A program made the position numbers and the translations under genes. Of a DNA stretch of 34,394 nucleotides, positions 26,748-33,803 are shown in pieces. Each line of letters opens with the position of its first letter. Position 1 is the first letter of the stretch. Location of the stretch: positions 1 to 34,394 of the forward strand of contig CALWEY010000014.1 of the NCBI GenBank assembly GCA_944377435.1, in the 5' to 3' direction. The stretch comes from an uncultured Clostridia bacterium (GTDB taxonomy: Bacteria; Bacillota; Clostridia; Christensenellales; UBA1242). The notes under the pieces were generated by a model that saw only the letters and a program-made list of their open reading frames with translations, searched no databases and had not been told where the DNA came from.

Positions 26748-27584
26748 ATGATAGTATACATTGAAGATACTTTAATTGAAAATTTCCTTATTACATATAT
26801 CATACTATGCATAATTTTTAGTTTTATAAGAGAAGAAAAACATAAAATTCGAATGATTTTGGCAAGTATATTTGGAGCAGTTGTGGCACTTTTGTATCCA
26901 ATTATAAACTTGAATTCTTTTTTTATTTTAATTTTAAAAATATGTATGGGATATATAATAACGCTCATTGCTTATAAAAATGCAAGTTTAAAAAAGCAAA
27001 TTTTCTTTTTTGTTATGTTTATGTTTATAACGGCAGTGTATGGTGGAATAAATCTAATGTTATATTATTGCCTATACGGAAATTTTGAAAGCAGTAAAAA
27101 GTTGCCAACCGTTTTAATTTTAATTAGCGTAAGCGTGGTTACATATTTTATTAAGCAATGTGAACAAGTTATCTACAAAAAGAAGACATTAAATAATTTT
27201 ATTTATGATGTTGTGATAAATTTAAATTCAACAACTATAAAAACAAAAGGGTATTTAGACAGTGGTAACATTTTGTGCGACACAATAACAAATAAACCTG
27301 TTGTGCTTGTAAATTTTAAAATGTTTTCAAAAATAAATAAAGATTTTTTGTTACAAAATTTAATAACAAAAAATACAAATGGTTTAAAAAATGGTCATTA
27401 CATAAATGTAAAAACGGCAACAAGCAATGACAGTTTACTTGCTTTTTGTGTTGATAGTTTGCAAATTGTACAAAAAGATAAAACTATAACGATTTTAAAT
27501 CCAACTTTTGCATTAACAAAAGTAAAAATTTCGGGGCTGGATTGTGATGTTGTGCTAAATCCAAAACTTATTATGGAGGGTTAA
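26748..27584 (+). CDS. spoIIGA: Sigma-E processing peptidase SpoIIGA
   Basis: A 278-residue sporulation protein. Five hydrophobic spans fill residues about 1-150, then a cytoplasmic aspartic-protease domain has GYLDSGN with D171 as the expected catalytic residue. It cleaves the pro-sequence from SigE in the mother cell at the septum. AAGGG precedes the ATG. TATAAT lies at 26726-26731, and TGTCAAA at 26668-26674 is one base off a Spo0A box, which is weak evidence only. sigE begins two bases after its stop, with the ribosome site inside this gene. Confidence 0.9.
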   Translation: MIVYIEDTLIENFLITYIILCIIFSFIREEKHKIRMILASIFGAVVALLYPIINLNSFFILILKICMGYIITLIAYKNASLKKQIFFFVMFMFITAVYGGINLMLYYCLYGNFESSKKLPTVLILISVSVVTYFIKQCEQVIYKKKTLNNFIYDVVINLNSTTIKTKGYLDSGNILCDTITNKPVVLVNFKMFSKINKDFLLQNLITKNTNGLKNGHYINVKTATSNDSLLAFCVDSLQIVQKDKTITILNPTFALTKVKISGLDCDVVLNPKLIMEG

Positions 27585-27585
27585 A

Positions 27586-28302
27586 ATGTTTTCAAAATTA
27601 TTTATCAAAATTAAACAATTACTAAAATTAAATTTGTTTAATGAAGTTGACAATATTGTAATGTATATATGTGGTAATGAAACTTTGCCTATGCCACTAG
27701 AACCAGAAGAAGAACAAGTTCTTTTAGAAGAATTAGCAAACAATAACAAACAGGCAAAGGAAAAACTAATTGAACACAATTTGCGCTTAGTTGTGTACAT
27801 TGCAAAAAAATTTGAAAATACAGGAATGAATGTGGAAGATTTGTTCTCTATTGGTGCTATTGGGCTAATAAAAGCTGTTCAAACATATAATTTTGATAAA
27901 AAAATAAAACTAGCAACATATGCTTCTAGATGTATTGAAAATGAAATTTTAATGCAACTAAGAAAAACAAATAAACTAAAAAATGAAGTAAGTTTAGATG
28001 AGCCGTTGAATGCTGACAGTGATGGAAATGAACTTTTGCTTGAAGATATTTTATATACAGATGGCGAAAGCGTTTCAAAAGAAATGGATAAATCTGCCGA
28101 AAAACAAGTTCTTTGGAATATAATAAATAAATTAAATGAAAGAGAAAGAGAAATTATGATATTAAGATTTGGACTTATGGGCAAAGAAGAAAAAACACAA
28201 AAAGAGGTTGCGGATCTTATGGGTATAAGTCAAAGTTATATTTCCAGAATAGAGAAAAAAATATTAGGAAAAATGAAAAAAGATCTTGAAAAAGTTATTT
28301 AA
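27586..28302 (+). CDS. sigE: Sporulation sigma factor SigE (pro-form)
   Basis: A 238-residue sigma-70 family factor for early mother-cell genes. Residues 1-27 form a basic amphipathic pro-sequence. Cleavage is expected near MYICGNETLPMPL, the counterpart of YYIGGSEALPPPL in Bacillus. Region 2 has NLRLVVYIAKKFENTG and KKIKLATYASRCIENEILM; region 4 has GLMGKEEKTQKEVADLMGIS and QSYISRIEKKI. It is translationally coupled to spoIIGA, its processing enzyme. Confidence 0.95.
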   Translation: MFSKLFIKIKQLLKLNLFNEVDNIVMYICGNETLPMPLEPEEEQVLLEELANNNKQAKEKLIEHNLRLVVYIAKKFENTGMNVEDLFSIGAIGLIKAVQTYNFDKKIKLATYASRCIENEILMQLRKTNKLKNEVSLDEPLNADSDGNELLLEDILYTDGESVSKEMDKSAEKQVLWNIINKLNEREREIMILRFGLMGKEEKTQKEVADLMGISQSYISRIEKKILGKMKKDLEKVI

Positions 28303-28350
28303 AATATATTTTTTAATTAAATTTAATTAAAAAATAATATATTTCTTTTT
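28303..28350 (+). terminator. Possible A/T-only terminator after sigE
   Basis: An all-A/T inverted repeat (28303-28321 with 28322-28343, 3-nt bulge) followed by TTTCTTTTT. Weak base pairs make it doubtful, but its place right after the stop fits. The rest up to 28428 is almost pure A/T with no gene. Confidence 0.4.
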
Positions 28351-28430
28351 AATAAATAATAATTGAATAATAAATTTAAAAAAAATTATTAAAAATATAT
28401 TATTTAATAAAAAAAAATTAAATTTTTTGC

Positions 28431-28460
28431 GTATATTTATTTAAAAAATAGGAAAGCATA
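28431..28460 (+). promoter_or_regulatory. SigF-type forespore promoter of sigG
   Basis: GTATA (28431-28435), 15 bp, then GGAAAGCATA (28451-28460). This matches the SigF/SigG consensus GYATA-N15-GGNNANANTN except for one C at the seventh base of the -10. In Bacillus, sigG is transcribed by SigF. Confidence 0.6.
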
Positions 28461-28486
28461 TTTGCAGTAGAAAGGAGAATTTTTCT

Positions 28487-29260
28487 ATGGCAAATAGAGT
28501 TGCAATTTGTGGCGTTGACACTTCGACACTTCCAAAACTTAAAAACGAAGAACTTGTAGAACTAATGAAAAAAGTAAAAAAGGGAGATGAACTTGCAAGA
28601 GACCAATTTGTTGTTGCAAATTTAAGATTAGTACTTAGTGTAGTTCAACGATTTTCTGGCAAAAAAGAAAAGTCTGATGATATGTTTCAAGTTGGTTGTG
28701 TTGGACTGATGAAAGCTATAGACAATTTTGATGTTTCGTTAAATGTGAGATTCTCAACATATGCAGTTCCTATGATTATTGGTGAGATAAGAAGATTTCT
28801 GCGAGACAATAATTCTATTCGTGTTTCAAGAAGTTTAAGAGATATAGCTTATAAGGCACTTCAAGCACGAGAGATGCTTTCTAAAAAATTGGGTAGAGAG
28901 CCAAAGCCAGAAGAAATTGCAAAAGAAATAGATATTGATGTTAAAGATGTAAACTTTGCCCTTGATGCAATAAGTGAAACAGTATCTTTAAATGAACCAG
29001 TTTATAATGATGGAAATGAAGCTGTAAGAATAATGGACCAAATTTCCGATTCAAAAAATAGTGATGAATCGTTGATTGAACAAATAGCACTAAAAGATGC
29101 GGTGTCTAAATTAAGCCCACGAGAAAAAGAAATTCTTTTAATGCGATATTATATAGGAAAAACTCAAATGGAAGTTAGTGATGAAATTGGAATAAGTCAG
29201 GCTCAGGTAAGTAGATTAGAAAAAAATGCATTAAAAAAAAAAAAAAAGCATTTGCAATAA
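28487..29260 (+). CDS. sigG: Forespore sigma factor SigG
   Basis: A 257-residue sigma factor for late forespore genes. The start VAICGVDTSTLPKLKN is the SigG hallmark. Region 2 has NLRLVLSVVQRF and RFSTYAVPMIIGEIRR, region 3 has RVSRSLRDIAYKALQARE, and region 4 has GKTQMEVSDEIGISQAQVSRLEK. AAAGGAG precedes the ATG. The last residues include five lysines encoded by a run of 14 A (29233-29246). It has its own promoter and is not coupled to sigE. Confidence 0.96.
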   Translation: MANRVAICGVDTSTLPKLKNEELVELMKKVKKGDELARDQFVVANLRLVLSVVQRFSGKKEKSDDMFQVGCVGLMKAIDNFDVSLNVRFSTYAVPMIIGEIRRFLRDNNSIRVSRSLRDIAYKALQAREMLSKKLGREPKPEEIAKEIDIDVKDVNFALDAISETVSLNEPVYNDGNEAVRIMDQISDSKNSDESLIEQIALKDAVSKLSPREKEILLMRYYIGKTQMEVSDEIGISQAQVSRLEKNALKKKKKHLQ

Positions 29261-29264
29261 TAAT

Positions 29265-29295
29265 TAAAAAAGACAGAACTAAAGCCTGTCTTTTT
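29265..29295 (+). terminator. Intrinsic terminator after sigG
   Basis: An AAAAAAGACAG/CTGTCTTTTTT stem (29265-29275 with 29285-29295) with a 9-nt loop and a T run. Confidence 0.8.
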
Positions 29296-29328
29296 TGTTT
29301 TTATTTAAACTTGAAGATGATGAAAATC

Positions 29329-29357
29329 ATTGACAAGTTTATTTTTGTGTGATATAT
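29329..29357 (+). promoter_or_regulatory. Promoter of the rplU operon
   Basis: TTGACA (29329-29334), 17 bp, TATATT (29352-29357), with TG just upstream of the -10. The start is near 29364. Confidence 0.75.
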
Positions 29358-29363
29358 TAAAGC

Positions 29364-29435
29364 AGTATGCCACATATTAAAGGTTTAAGTGCCGTGTGCC
29401 ACCTTTCGTAGTGAGATTTAAAGAGGAGGAATAAA
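29364..29435 (+). promoter_or_regulatory. Ribosomal protein L21 leader (putative autoregulatory RNA)
   Basis: A 72-nt leader, G/C-richer than its surroundings. AAAGGT (29378-29383) pairs with ACCTTT (29400-29405) around a loop holding GTGCCGTGTGCC. TTCGTAGTGAGA follows, then AGGAGG and ATG 29436. Firmicute rplU operons carry structured L21 leaders thought to bind L21. Assignment is from position and motif, not from a covariance search. Confidence 0.6.
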
Positions 29436-29741
29436 ATGTTTGCAGTTATTGAAACAGGAGGAAAACAATACAAGGTTCAAGTTGGTGATGTTTTAAATGT
29501 AGAAAAACTTGATAAAAATGTTGGTGATAAAGTTGAATTTAATGTACTTCTTACTTCAAACGAGGGCAAAGTAGATTGTGGAACACCAGTTTTAAGCAAA
29601 GTTGTTTGCAGTGCTGAAGTTTTAGCACAAGGCAAAGGCGAAAAAATTGTTGTTTACAAATACAAAGCAAAAAAGAATGTTAGAAGAAAACAAGGACATA
29701 GACAACCATTTACAACAGTAAAAATCTTAGAGATTAAGTAA
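29436..29741 (+). CDS. rplU: 50S ribosomal protein L21
   Basis: A 101-residue protein that binds 23S rRNA. It begins MFAVIETGGKQYKVQVGD and ends RRKQGHRQPFTTVKI, both highly conserved in L21. A strong AGGAGG ribosome site precedes it. First gene of rplU-prp-rpmA, one base from prp. Confidence 0.98.
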   Translation: MFAVIETGGKQYKVQVGDVLNVEKLDKNVGDKVEFNVLLTSNEGKVDCGTPVLSKVVCSAEVLAQGKGEKIVVYKYKAKKNVRRKQGHRQPFTTVKILEIK

Positions 29742-29742
29742 T

Positions 29743-30084
29743 ATGACAAATATTAAACTTTTAAAAAAAAATAATGATATTGTTTCTTTTGAGATTTCTG
29801 GACACACAGGTTATGCAGATAGTGGAAAAGATATAGTTTGTTCTGCTGTTTCTGCAATAAGTCAAAGTGCTTGTTTAGGAATTATAAAAGTTTTAAAAAT
29901 CAATGCCATAATCAATAAAAATGATAAAAAAGGTTATTTAAAATTACAGTTGCCAAAAAACATAAATAAAAATGATTTAGAAAAAGCGCAAATAATTTTA
30001 AAAACGATGCAAATAAGTTTACAAGATTTGCTTTGCGATTATGGTAATTATATCAAAATGGAGGTTCAAGATGAAATTTATTAA
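29743..30084 (+). CDS. prp: Ribosomal-processing cysteine protease Prp
   Basis: A 113-residue protease of the YsxB/Prp family. H21 in [10 protein letters not shown] and C33 in DIVCSAVSA form the catalytic pair. It removes the N-terminal extension of L27, which is the next gene and carries a fitting cleavage site. It lies one base after rplU and overlaps rpmA by 14 nt, the standard Firmicute arrangement. Confidence 0.93.
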   Translation: MTNIKLLKKNNDIVSFEISGHTGYADSGKDIVCSAVSAISQSACLGIIKVLKINAIINKNDKKGYLKLQLPKNINKNDLEKAQIILKTMQISLQDLLCDYGNYIKMEVQDEIY

Positions 30085-30346
30085 TATTCAACTTTTTGCC
30101 CACAAAAAAGGTGGTGGTAGCACAAAGAATGGTAGAGATAGTAATTCAAAGCGTCTTGGTGTTAAAAGATATGATGGACAAAGCGTTCTTGCAGGTTCAA
30201 TCATAGTTCGCCAAAGAGGAACAAAGGTATATCCAGGTGTAAACTGTGGATTAGGAAAAGACTATACAATTTTTGCTACTTGTGATGGAAAGGTTAAGTT
30301 CACAAAAAGTGGAGATAAAAAAATTGTTAGCGTAATAGCTGAATAA
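30071..30346 (+). CDS. rpmA: 50S ribosomal protein L27 with cleavable N-terminal extension
   Basis: A 91-residue protein. The first residues MKFINIQLF form the extension removed by Prp, leaving [15 protein letters not shown] as the mature N terminus that reaches the peptidyl-transferase centre. [10 protein letters not shown] and [15 protein letters not shown] are conserved. The start is ATG 30071, after GGAGG; the open frame back to 30041 lies inside prp. obgE, often next, is absent. Confidence 0.97.
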   Translation: MKFINIQLFAHKKGGGSTKNGRDSNSKRLGVKRYDGQSVLAGSIIVRQRGTKVYPGVNCGLGKDYTIFATCDGKVKFTKSGDKKIVSVIAE

Positions 30347-30352
30347 TCTTAT

Positions 30353-30384
30353 AAAAGTATTTCAAATTTGAAATACTTTTTTTT
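30353..30384 (+). terminator. Intrinsic terminator after rpmA
   Basis: An 11-bp stem (30353-30363 with 30370-30380), a 6-nt AAATTT loop and eight T ending at 30384. Confidence 0.85.
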
Positions 30385-30387
30385 AAA

Positions 30388-30416
30388 TTGACTTTTGATT
30401 GTGTATTAGTTAAAAT
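30388..30416 (+). promoter_or_regulatory. Promoter of the accessory cassette
   Basis: TTGACT (30388-30393), 17 bp, TAAAAT (30411-30416). The start near 30423 leaves a leader of only about 10 nt before ATG 30432. Confidence 0.5.
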
Positions 30417-30431
30417 AATTATAGGATAGAA

Positions 30432-31739
30432 ATGAATATTCCAAATAGTTTTTTAAAAAAATATTACGAATATTTTTCAGATTTGCCTAGTTATAGTAGC
30501 GAGGCAGTTATAAAATCGGTTTACAGTATTGTAAAATATTATACAAATATATTTAAGAATGAAAAGTTTAAAAAAAATGAAGTAGGAAATACCAATTTTT
30601 ATAAATTTCATAAAAACGAATACACAATAGAAGAAGTTATTTTAAATAGATTATATGCAAATGTTAAAACAATAAATGTTGATCCTAATAATGATTTATT
30701 TAAAAATTCCAAATCAATTGCATTTTATGATAAACAAACAAAACAAATAATTTTAAACTTTGAAAGAGATGATAAAAATATACAGCAAGCATTAAAACAA
30801 TTAACAAAAGAACAATTAAAAAGTAAAAGTTTAATGGAAAAAATCTCTTTGTCATCAATAGTTCATGAACTTTTGCACGCAGTAAGCGATGATAAAACGG
30901 CTAGTTTTGTTTATAATAATAAATACATATTAAATGAACTTATTACAGATGATATTGCAATTAAAATCTTGGGTTTAAATAAAATGCAATTAAACATTTG
31001 TGTTAAAGGTGATGATGATAATTTTTATATTATAAATTCAAATTGTAGATCGGGATATTCTTGGGGACATGGTATTGCTATTTTACTAAATTCTATTCCT
31101 AATATAAATATTGTAAAAGGATATATAATCAATTCATCAAATTCTCAATTCACCTATGATAATTATGTAAAAAATTATGGACAAACAATAAATTCGTATA
31201 AGATTAAAAATGCACATTATGTGTACTTTGAAGGACTTGTCAATTTAGTTGAAAACATTTATAAAAATATAAAAGTTAATAAAAATATGTGCTTGGGATT
31301 GAATAAAGTCATAAAGTTACAAGCTGATTTGTTAAGAGAGTTCTTAAGAAACAAAATAGGCGGTATATGCTTAAAGGCTTTACAAGGTTTGAATTACGAT
31401 GATTTGCAAGTATTAAAAAATGAAATTGACGAAATAAAGCATGTATTAGTATTAAAATTTAACGGTAAATATAGCCTAAAAAAATCAAAATATATAAGCG
31501 ATAATAACATAACATCAAAAAATTATTTAAAAGGTGATTACACTCATTTACAAAATCTTATAAAAAATAATATAATCGAAAGCACTGAAAATGTAAAATT
31601 GCTTATTGAAATAGAACGCTGTATAAATCGATTAGAAAATGAGAATGTGTTTAAAATTATAAAAAATAATAACGAAATTAAATCTAATAATAAAGTAAAA
31701 GAAAATACATATGGAAATGCAACAAAATCAAGACAGTGA
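30432..31739 (+). CDS. Uncharacterised protein with gluzincin-like zinc-protease motifs
   Basis: A 435-residue protein with no named family that I recognise. VHELLHAVSD gives HEXXH at H145-H149, and NELITD at 168-173 is the NEXX(S/T)D motif whose Glu is the third zinc ligand in gluzincins, here 20 residues after H149. There is no signal peptide or membrane span, so it would be cytosolic or exported by an unusual route. Residues 280-435 are helical, Lys/Asn-rich. The ribosome site is weak and the leader very short. Base use is even more AT-rich than in the neighbouring housekeeping genes, and together with its place after rpmA this hints at acquired DNA. The next gene overlaps its end. Confidence 0.62.
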   Translation: MNIPNSFLKKYYEYFSDLPSYSSEAVIKSVYSIVKYYTNIFKNEKFKKNEVGNTNFYKFHKNEYTIEEVILNRLYANVKTINVDPNNDLFKNSKSIAFYDKQTKQIILNFERDDKNIQQALKQLTKEQLKSKSLMEKISLSSIVHELLHAVSDDKTASFVYNNKYILNELITDDIAIKILGLNKMQLNICVKGDDDNFYIINSNCRSGYSWGHGIAILLNSIPNINIVKGYIINSSNSQFTYDNYVKNYGQTINSYKIKNAHYVYFEGLVNLVENIYKNIKVNKNMCLGLNKVIKLQADLLREFLRNKIGGICLKALQGLNYDDLQVLKNEIDEIKHVLVLKFNGKYSLKKSKYISDNNITSKNYLKGDYTHLQNLIKNNIIESTENVKLLIEIERCINRLENENVFKIIKNNNEIKSNNKVKENTYGNATKSRQ

Positions 31740-32169
31740 TATTAAAGATATACCAACTGAAAAAATTAAATTGTCTGAAAAATATAAAAATTTGATTCAA
31801 GTAATAAAATTTACTTTTTTTTCGATATCTGCTGGACTTGTCCAAGTTTTAATTTTTACACTTTTAAATGAGATTGCAAAAATAAGTTATTGGCCAGCAT
31901 ATCTTTCGGCACTTGTATGTTCAGTTATTTGGAATTTTACTTTAAATAGAAAATTTACTTTTAAATCAGCAAATAACATACCAATTGCAATGCTTAAAGT
32001 ATTAGCATACTATGCCGTGTTTACTCCACTATCAACATGGTGGGGAGATGCACTAAGTAAGGTGGGTTGGAACGAGTATTTAATTTTGTCACTTACAATG
32101 ATTGTTAATTTTGTTACGGAATTTTTATATAGTAAATTTTTTGTATTTAGAGAAAAAACAAATAAATAA
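31711..32169 (+). CDS. GtrA-like family membrane protein
   Basis: A 152-residue protein with a charged N-terminal stretch of about 27 residues and four membrane spans. FSISAGLVQVLIFTLL starts the domain, and WNFTLNRKFTFKS after span 2 and SKFFVFRE after span 4 are GtrA/DPMS-type landmarks. Family members are thought to help move lipid-linked sugars across the membrane. It overlaps the preceding gene by 29 nt; ATG 31717 is an alternative start, since neither has a clear ribosome site, which suggests coupling. Confidence 0.8.
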   Translation: MEMQQNQDSDIKDIPTEKIKLSEKYKNLIQVIKFTFFSISAGLVQVLIFTLLNEIAKISYWPAYLSALVCSVIWNFTLNRKFTFKSANNIPIAMLKVLAYYAVFTPLSTWWGDALSKVGWNEYLILSLTMIVNFVTEFLYSKFFVFREKTNK

Positions 32170-32193
32170 TAAAAAAATACTTATAATAAAAAT

Positions 32194-32682
32194 ATGAAAA
32201 AGTTATTTTTATTTGGTTTTATTATAACATTATGTGTATTTGGAATTTATAACACAAATTCTTTTAAAAGTGAAATTTTAGCTAATATGGAAAATAAATA
32301 TAATTTGATAATTTGTATAGATAATTTAGACGATGTAAGTGATGAATACAAAGAAAAGTTTTGGAATTTATCTATTCCATTAACATTTAAAACATCTAAT
32401 AGAGATATATATCAAGATTTTAAAGAAGATAATTCAAAACTTTTAACAAATTCAATTATTGTTCCAAGGAAATATATGTCACTGGTAGCAAGTGGAGATG
32501 CAAATGAAATAAGAAACACAATTTACAATTCGGTTTCTATTGCAAAGGAGCAGGGTATTTGTATTTTAATTTTAAAAATAAATCAAGAAAATGAAGAAAC
32601 ATTATATTATGCTCTTTGTGACTCGATGTCAATTTTTAATGTTAATAAAATAAATTTGCAAACCTTTAATTTTATGCATTAG
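32194..32682 (+). CDS. Small exported protein, possibly a degenerate divergent polysaccharide deacetylase
   Basis: A 162-residue protein with an N-terminal signal or anchor (MKKLFLFGFIITLCVFGIY). The remainder has IICIDNLDDVSDEYKEKFWN followed by SIPLTFK, and near the end NEIRNTIYNSVSIAKEQGICILILK. This order resembles the start and end of divergent polysaccharide deacetylases (IDDLG...LPLPVTFA, then a late helix and an IAIGH-like strand), but the His residues of the active site are not present and the middle is missing. So it is either a remnant or a different fold. It follows the GtrA-like gene by 24 nt. The ribosome site is poor. Confidence 0.5.
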   Translation: MKKLFLFGFIITLCVFGIYNTNSFKSEILANMENKYNLIICIDNLDDVSDEYKEKFWNLSIPLTFKTSNRDIYQDFKEDNSKLLTNSIIVPRKYMSLVASGDANEIRNTIYNSVSIAKEQGICILILKINQENEETLYYALCDSMSIFNVNKINLQTFNFMH

Positions 32683-32689
32683 TAAATAA

Positions 32690-32718
32690 TTGACATATTT
32701 TTTATGTAAATATATACT
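32690..32718 (+). promoter_or_regulatory. Promoter of ldh
   Basis: TTGACA (32690-32695), 17 bp, TATACT (32713-32718): near-perfect sigma-A promoter, with a start near 32725. Confidence 0.8.
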
Positions 32719-32745
32719 AAAAACATGAAAAAATCATGTTTTTTT
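32719..32745 (+). terminator. Terminator-like hairpin straddling the ldh start site
   Basis: AAAAACATGA (32719-32728) pairs with TCATGTTTTT (32734-32743), followed by T to 32745. Transcripts from upstream contain the full stem. Those starting near 32725 would lack most of the left arm. Confidence 0.6.
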
Positions 32746-32763
32746 AATTAAAAAGGAGAATTT

Positions 32764-33672
32764 ATGAGTAAAGTAGTTGTTGTTGGGTGTGGCAATGTTG
32801 GTATGAGTTATGCATTTAGTTTGGTAACAACAAAAAATAAAGTTGATGAATTAGTTTTAATTGATATAAATAAAACAAAAGCCGAAGGCGAAGCATTAGA
32901 TTTAAGTCATGCTGCAACATATAATTCAAATCGTATTGTTGTTAAAAGTGGCGAATATAAAGAATGTGATAATGCTGACATAGTTTGCATTTGTGCAGGA
33001 CGAAATCAAGAAGTTGGAGAAACAAGAAGAGATTTGATAAACAAAAATTATGTTGTGTTTAAAAGCATAATTGAAGAAGTAAACAAAACAAAATTCAACG
33101 GAATATATTTAATTGCAACAAATCCGCTTGATGTTATGACTTATATAACTTATAAGTTGTCAAACTTCCCGGCTAATAAAGTTATTGGAAGTGGCACAGT
33201 TTTGGATACTGCAAGATTAAGAGGGCTTATTTGTGATGAACTAGGGGTTAATCCTAAAAATATACATGCATATGTTATTGGCGAACATGGAGATAGTGAA
33301 TTTGTTCCATGGAGCAATGCCATAATTGGACTAAACAAAGCAACAAAATATTTATCAGATGACCAGCGTTCTAGAATACTTTATAATGTTAGAACAAGTG
33401 CGTATGACATTATCAATAAAAAGGGGAATACATGTTATGGCATAGGAATGTGTTTAACAAATATAACGAATGCTATTCTTGAAAATTCCAATGAAATAAT
33501 GACGGTTTCGGCGTATAATAAAGAACATGACATATTTATGGGTATGCCTACAATTTTAAATAGGGAAGGAGTTAAGGAAACTCTATATTTAGAATTAACC
33601 TCTTATGAAGAGGATAGGCTTAGTGATTCCATTGATTGCATAAAAAATACAATAAATCAAATAAAGTGGTAG
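32764..33672 (+). CDS. ldh: L-lactate dehydrogenase
   Basis: A 302-residue NAD-dependent cytosolic enzyme that reduces pyruvate to L-lactate. The nucleotide loop is GCGNVGMS. Q82 in AGRNQEVGETRRDL is the residue that favours lactate over malate substrates, and R88 follows in GETR. R151 in LDTARLR binds the carboxylate, and H175 in GEHGDSEFVPWS is the proton donor. It is slightly shorter than the usual 315 residues. AAAGGAG precedes the ATG. It is monocistronic: its own promoter before it, a terminator after. Confidence 0.92.
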   Translation: MSKVVVVGCGNVGMSYAFSLVTTKNKVDELVLIDINKTKAEGEALDLSHAATYNSNRIVVKSGEYKECDNADIVCICAGRNQEVGETRRDLINKNYVVFKSIIEEVNKTKFNGIYLIATNPLDVMTYITYKLSNFPANKVIGSGTVLDTARLRGLICDELGVNPKNIHAYVIGEHGDSEFVPWSNAIIGLNKATKYLSDDQRSRILYNVRTSAYDIINKKGNTCYGIGMCLTNITNAILENSNEIMTVSAYNKEHDIFMGMPTILNREGVKETLYLELTSYEEDRLSDSIDCIKNTINQIKW

Positions 33673-33766
33673 TTTGTTTTTATATTACTATTAAAATCAT
33701 ATATATTATTAAAAAAATTTAATTAACAAAAATATTTTAAATTTACAATTTGCAACAAACGGCATA

Positions 33767-33796
33767 AAAAAAGAACTTTATAAAAAGTTCTTTTTT
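33767..33796. terminator. Bidirectional terminator
   Basis: A 13-bp stem (33767-33779 with 33784-33796), a 4-nt loop and T6/A6 flanks. It serves ldh and the convergent coiled-coil gene. The DNA between 33673 and 33766 is AT-rich with nothing else visible. Confidence 0.82.
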
Positions 33797-33803
33797 AAAT
33801 TTT

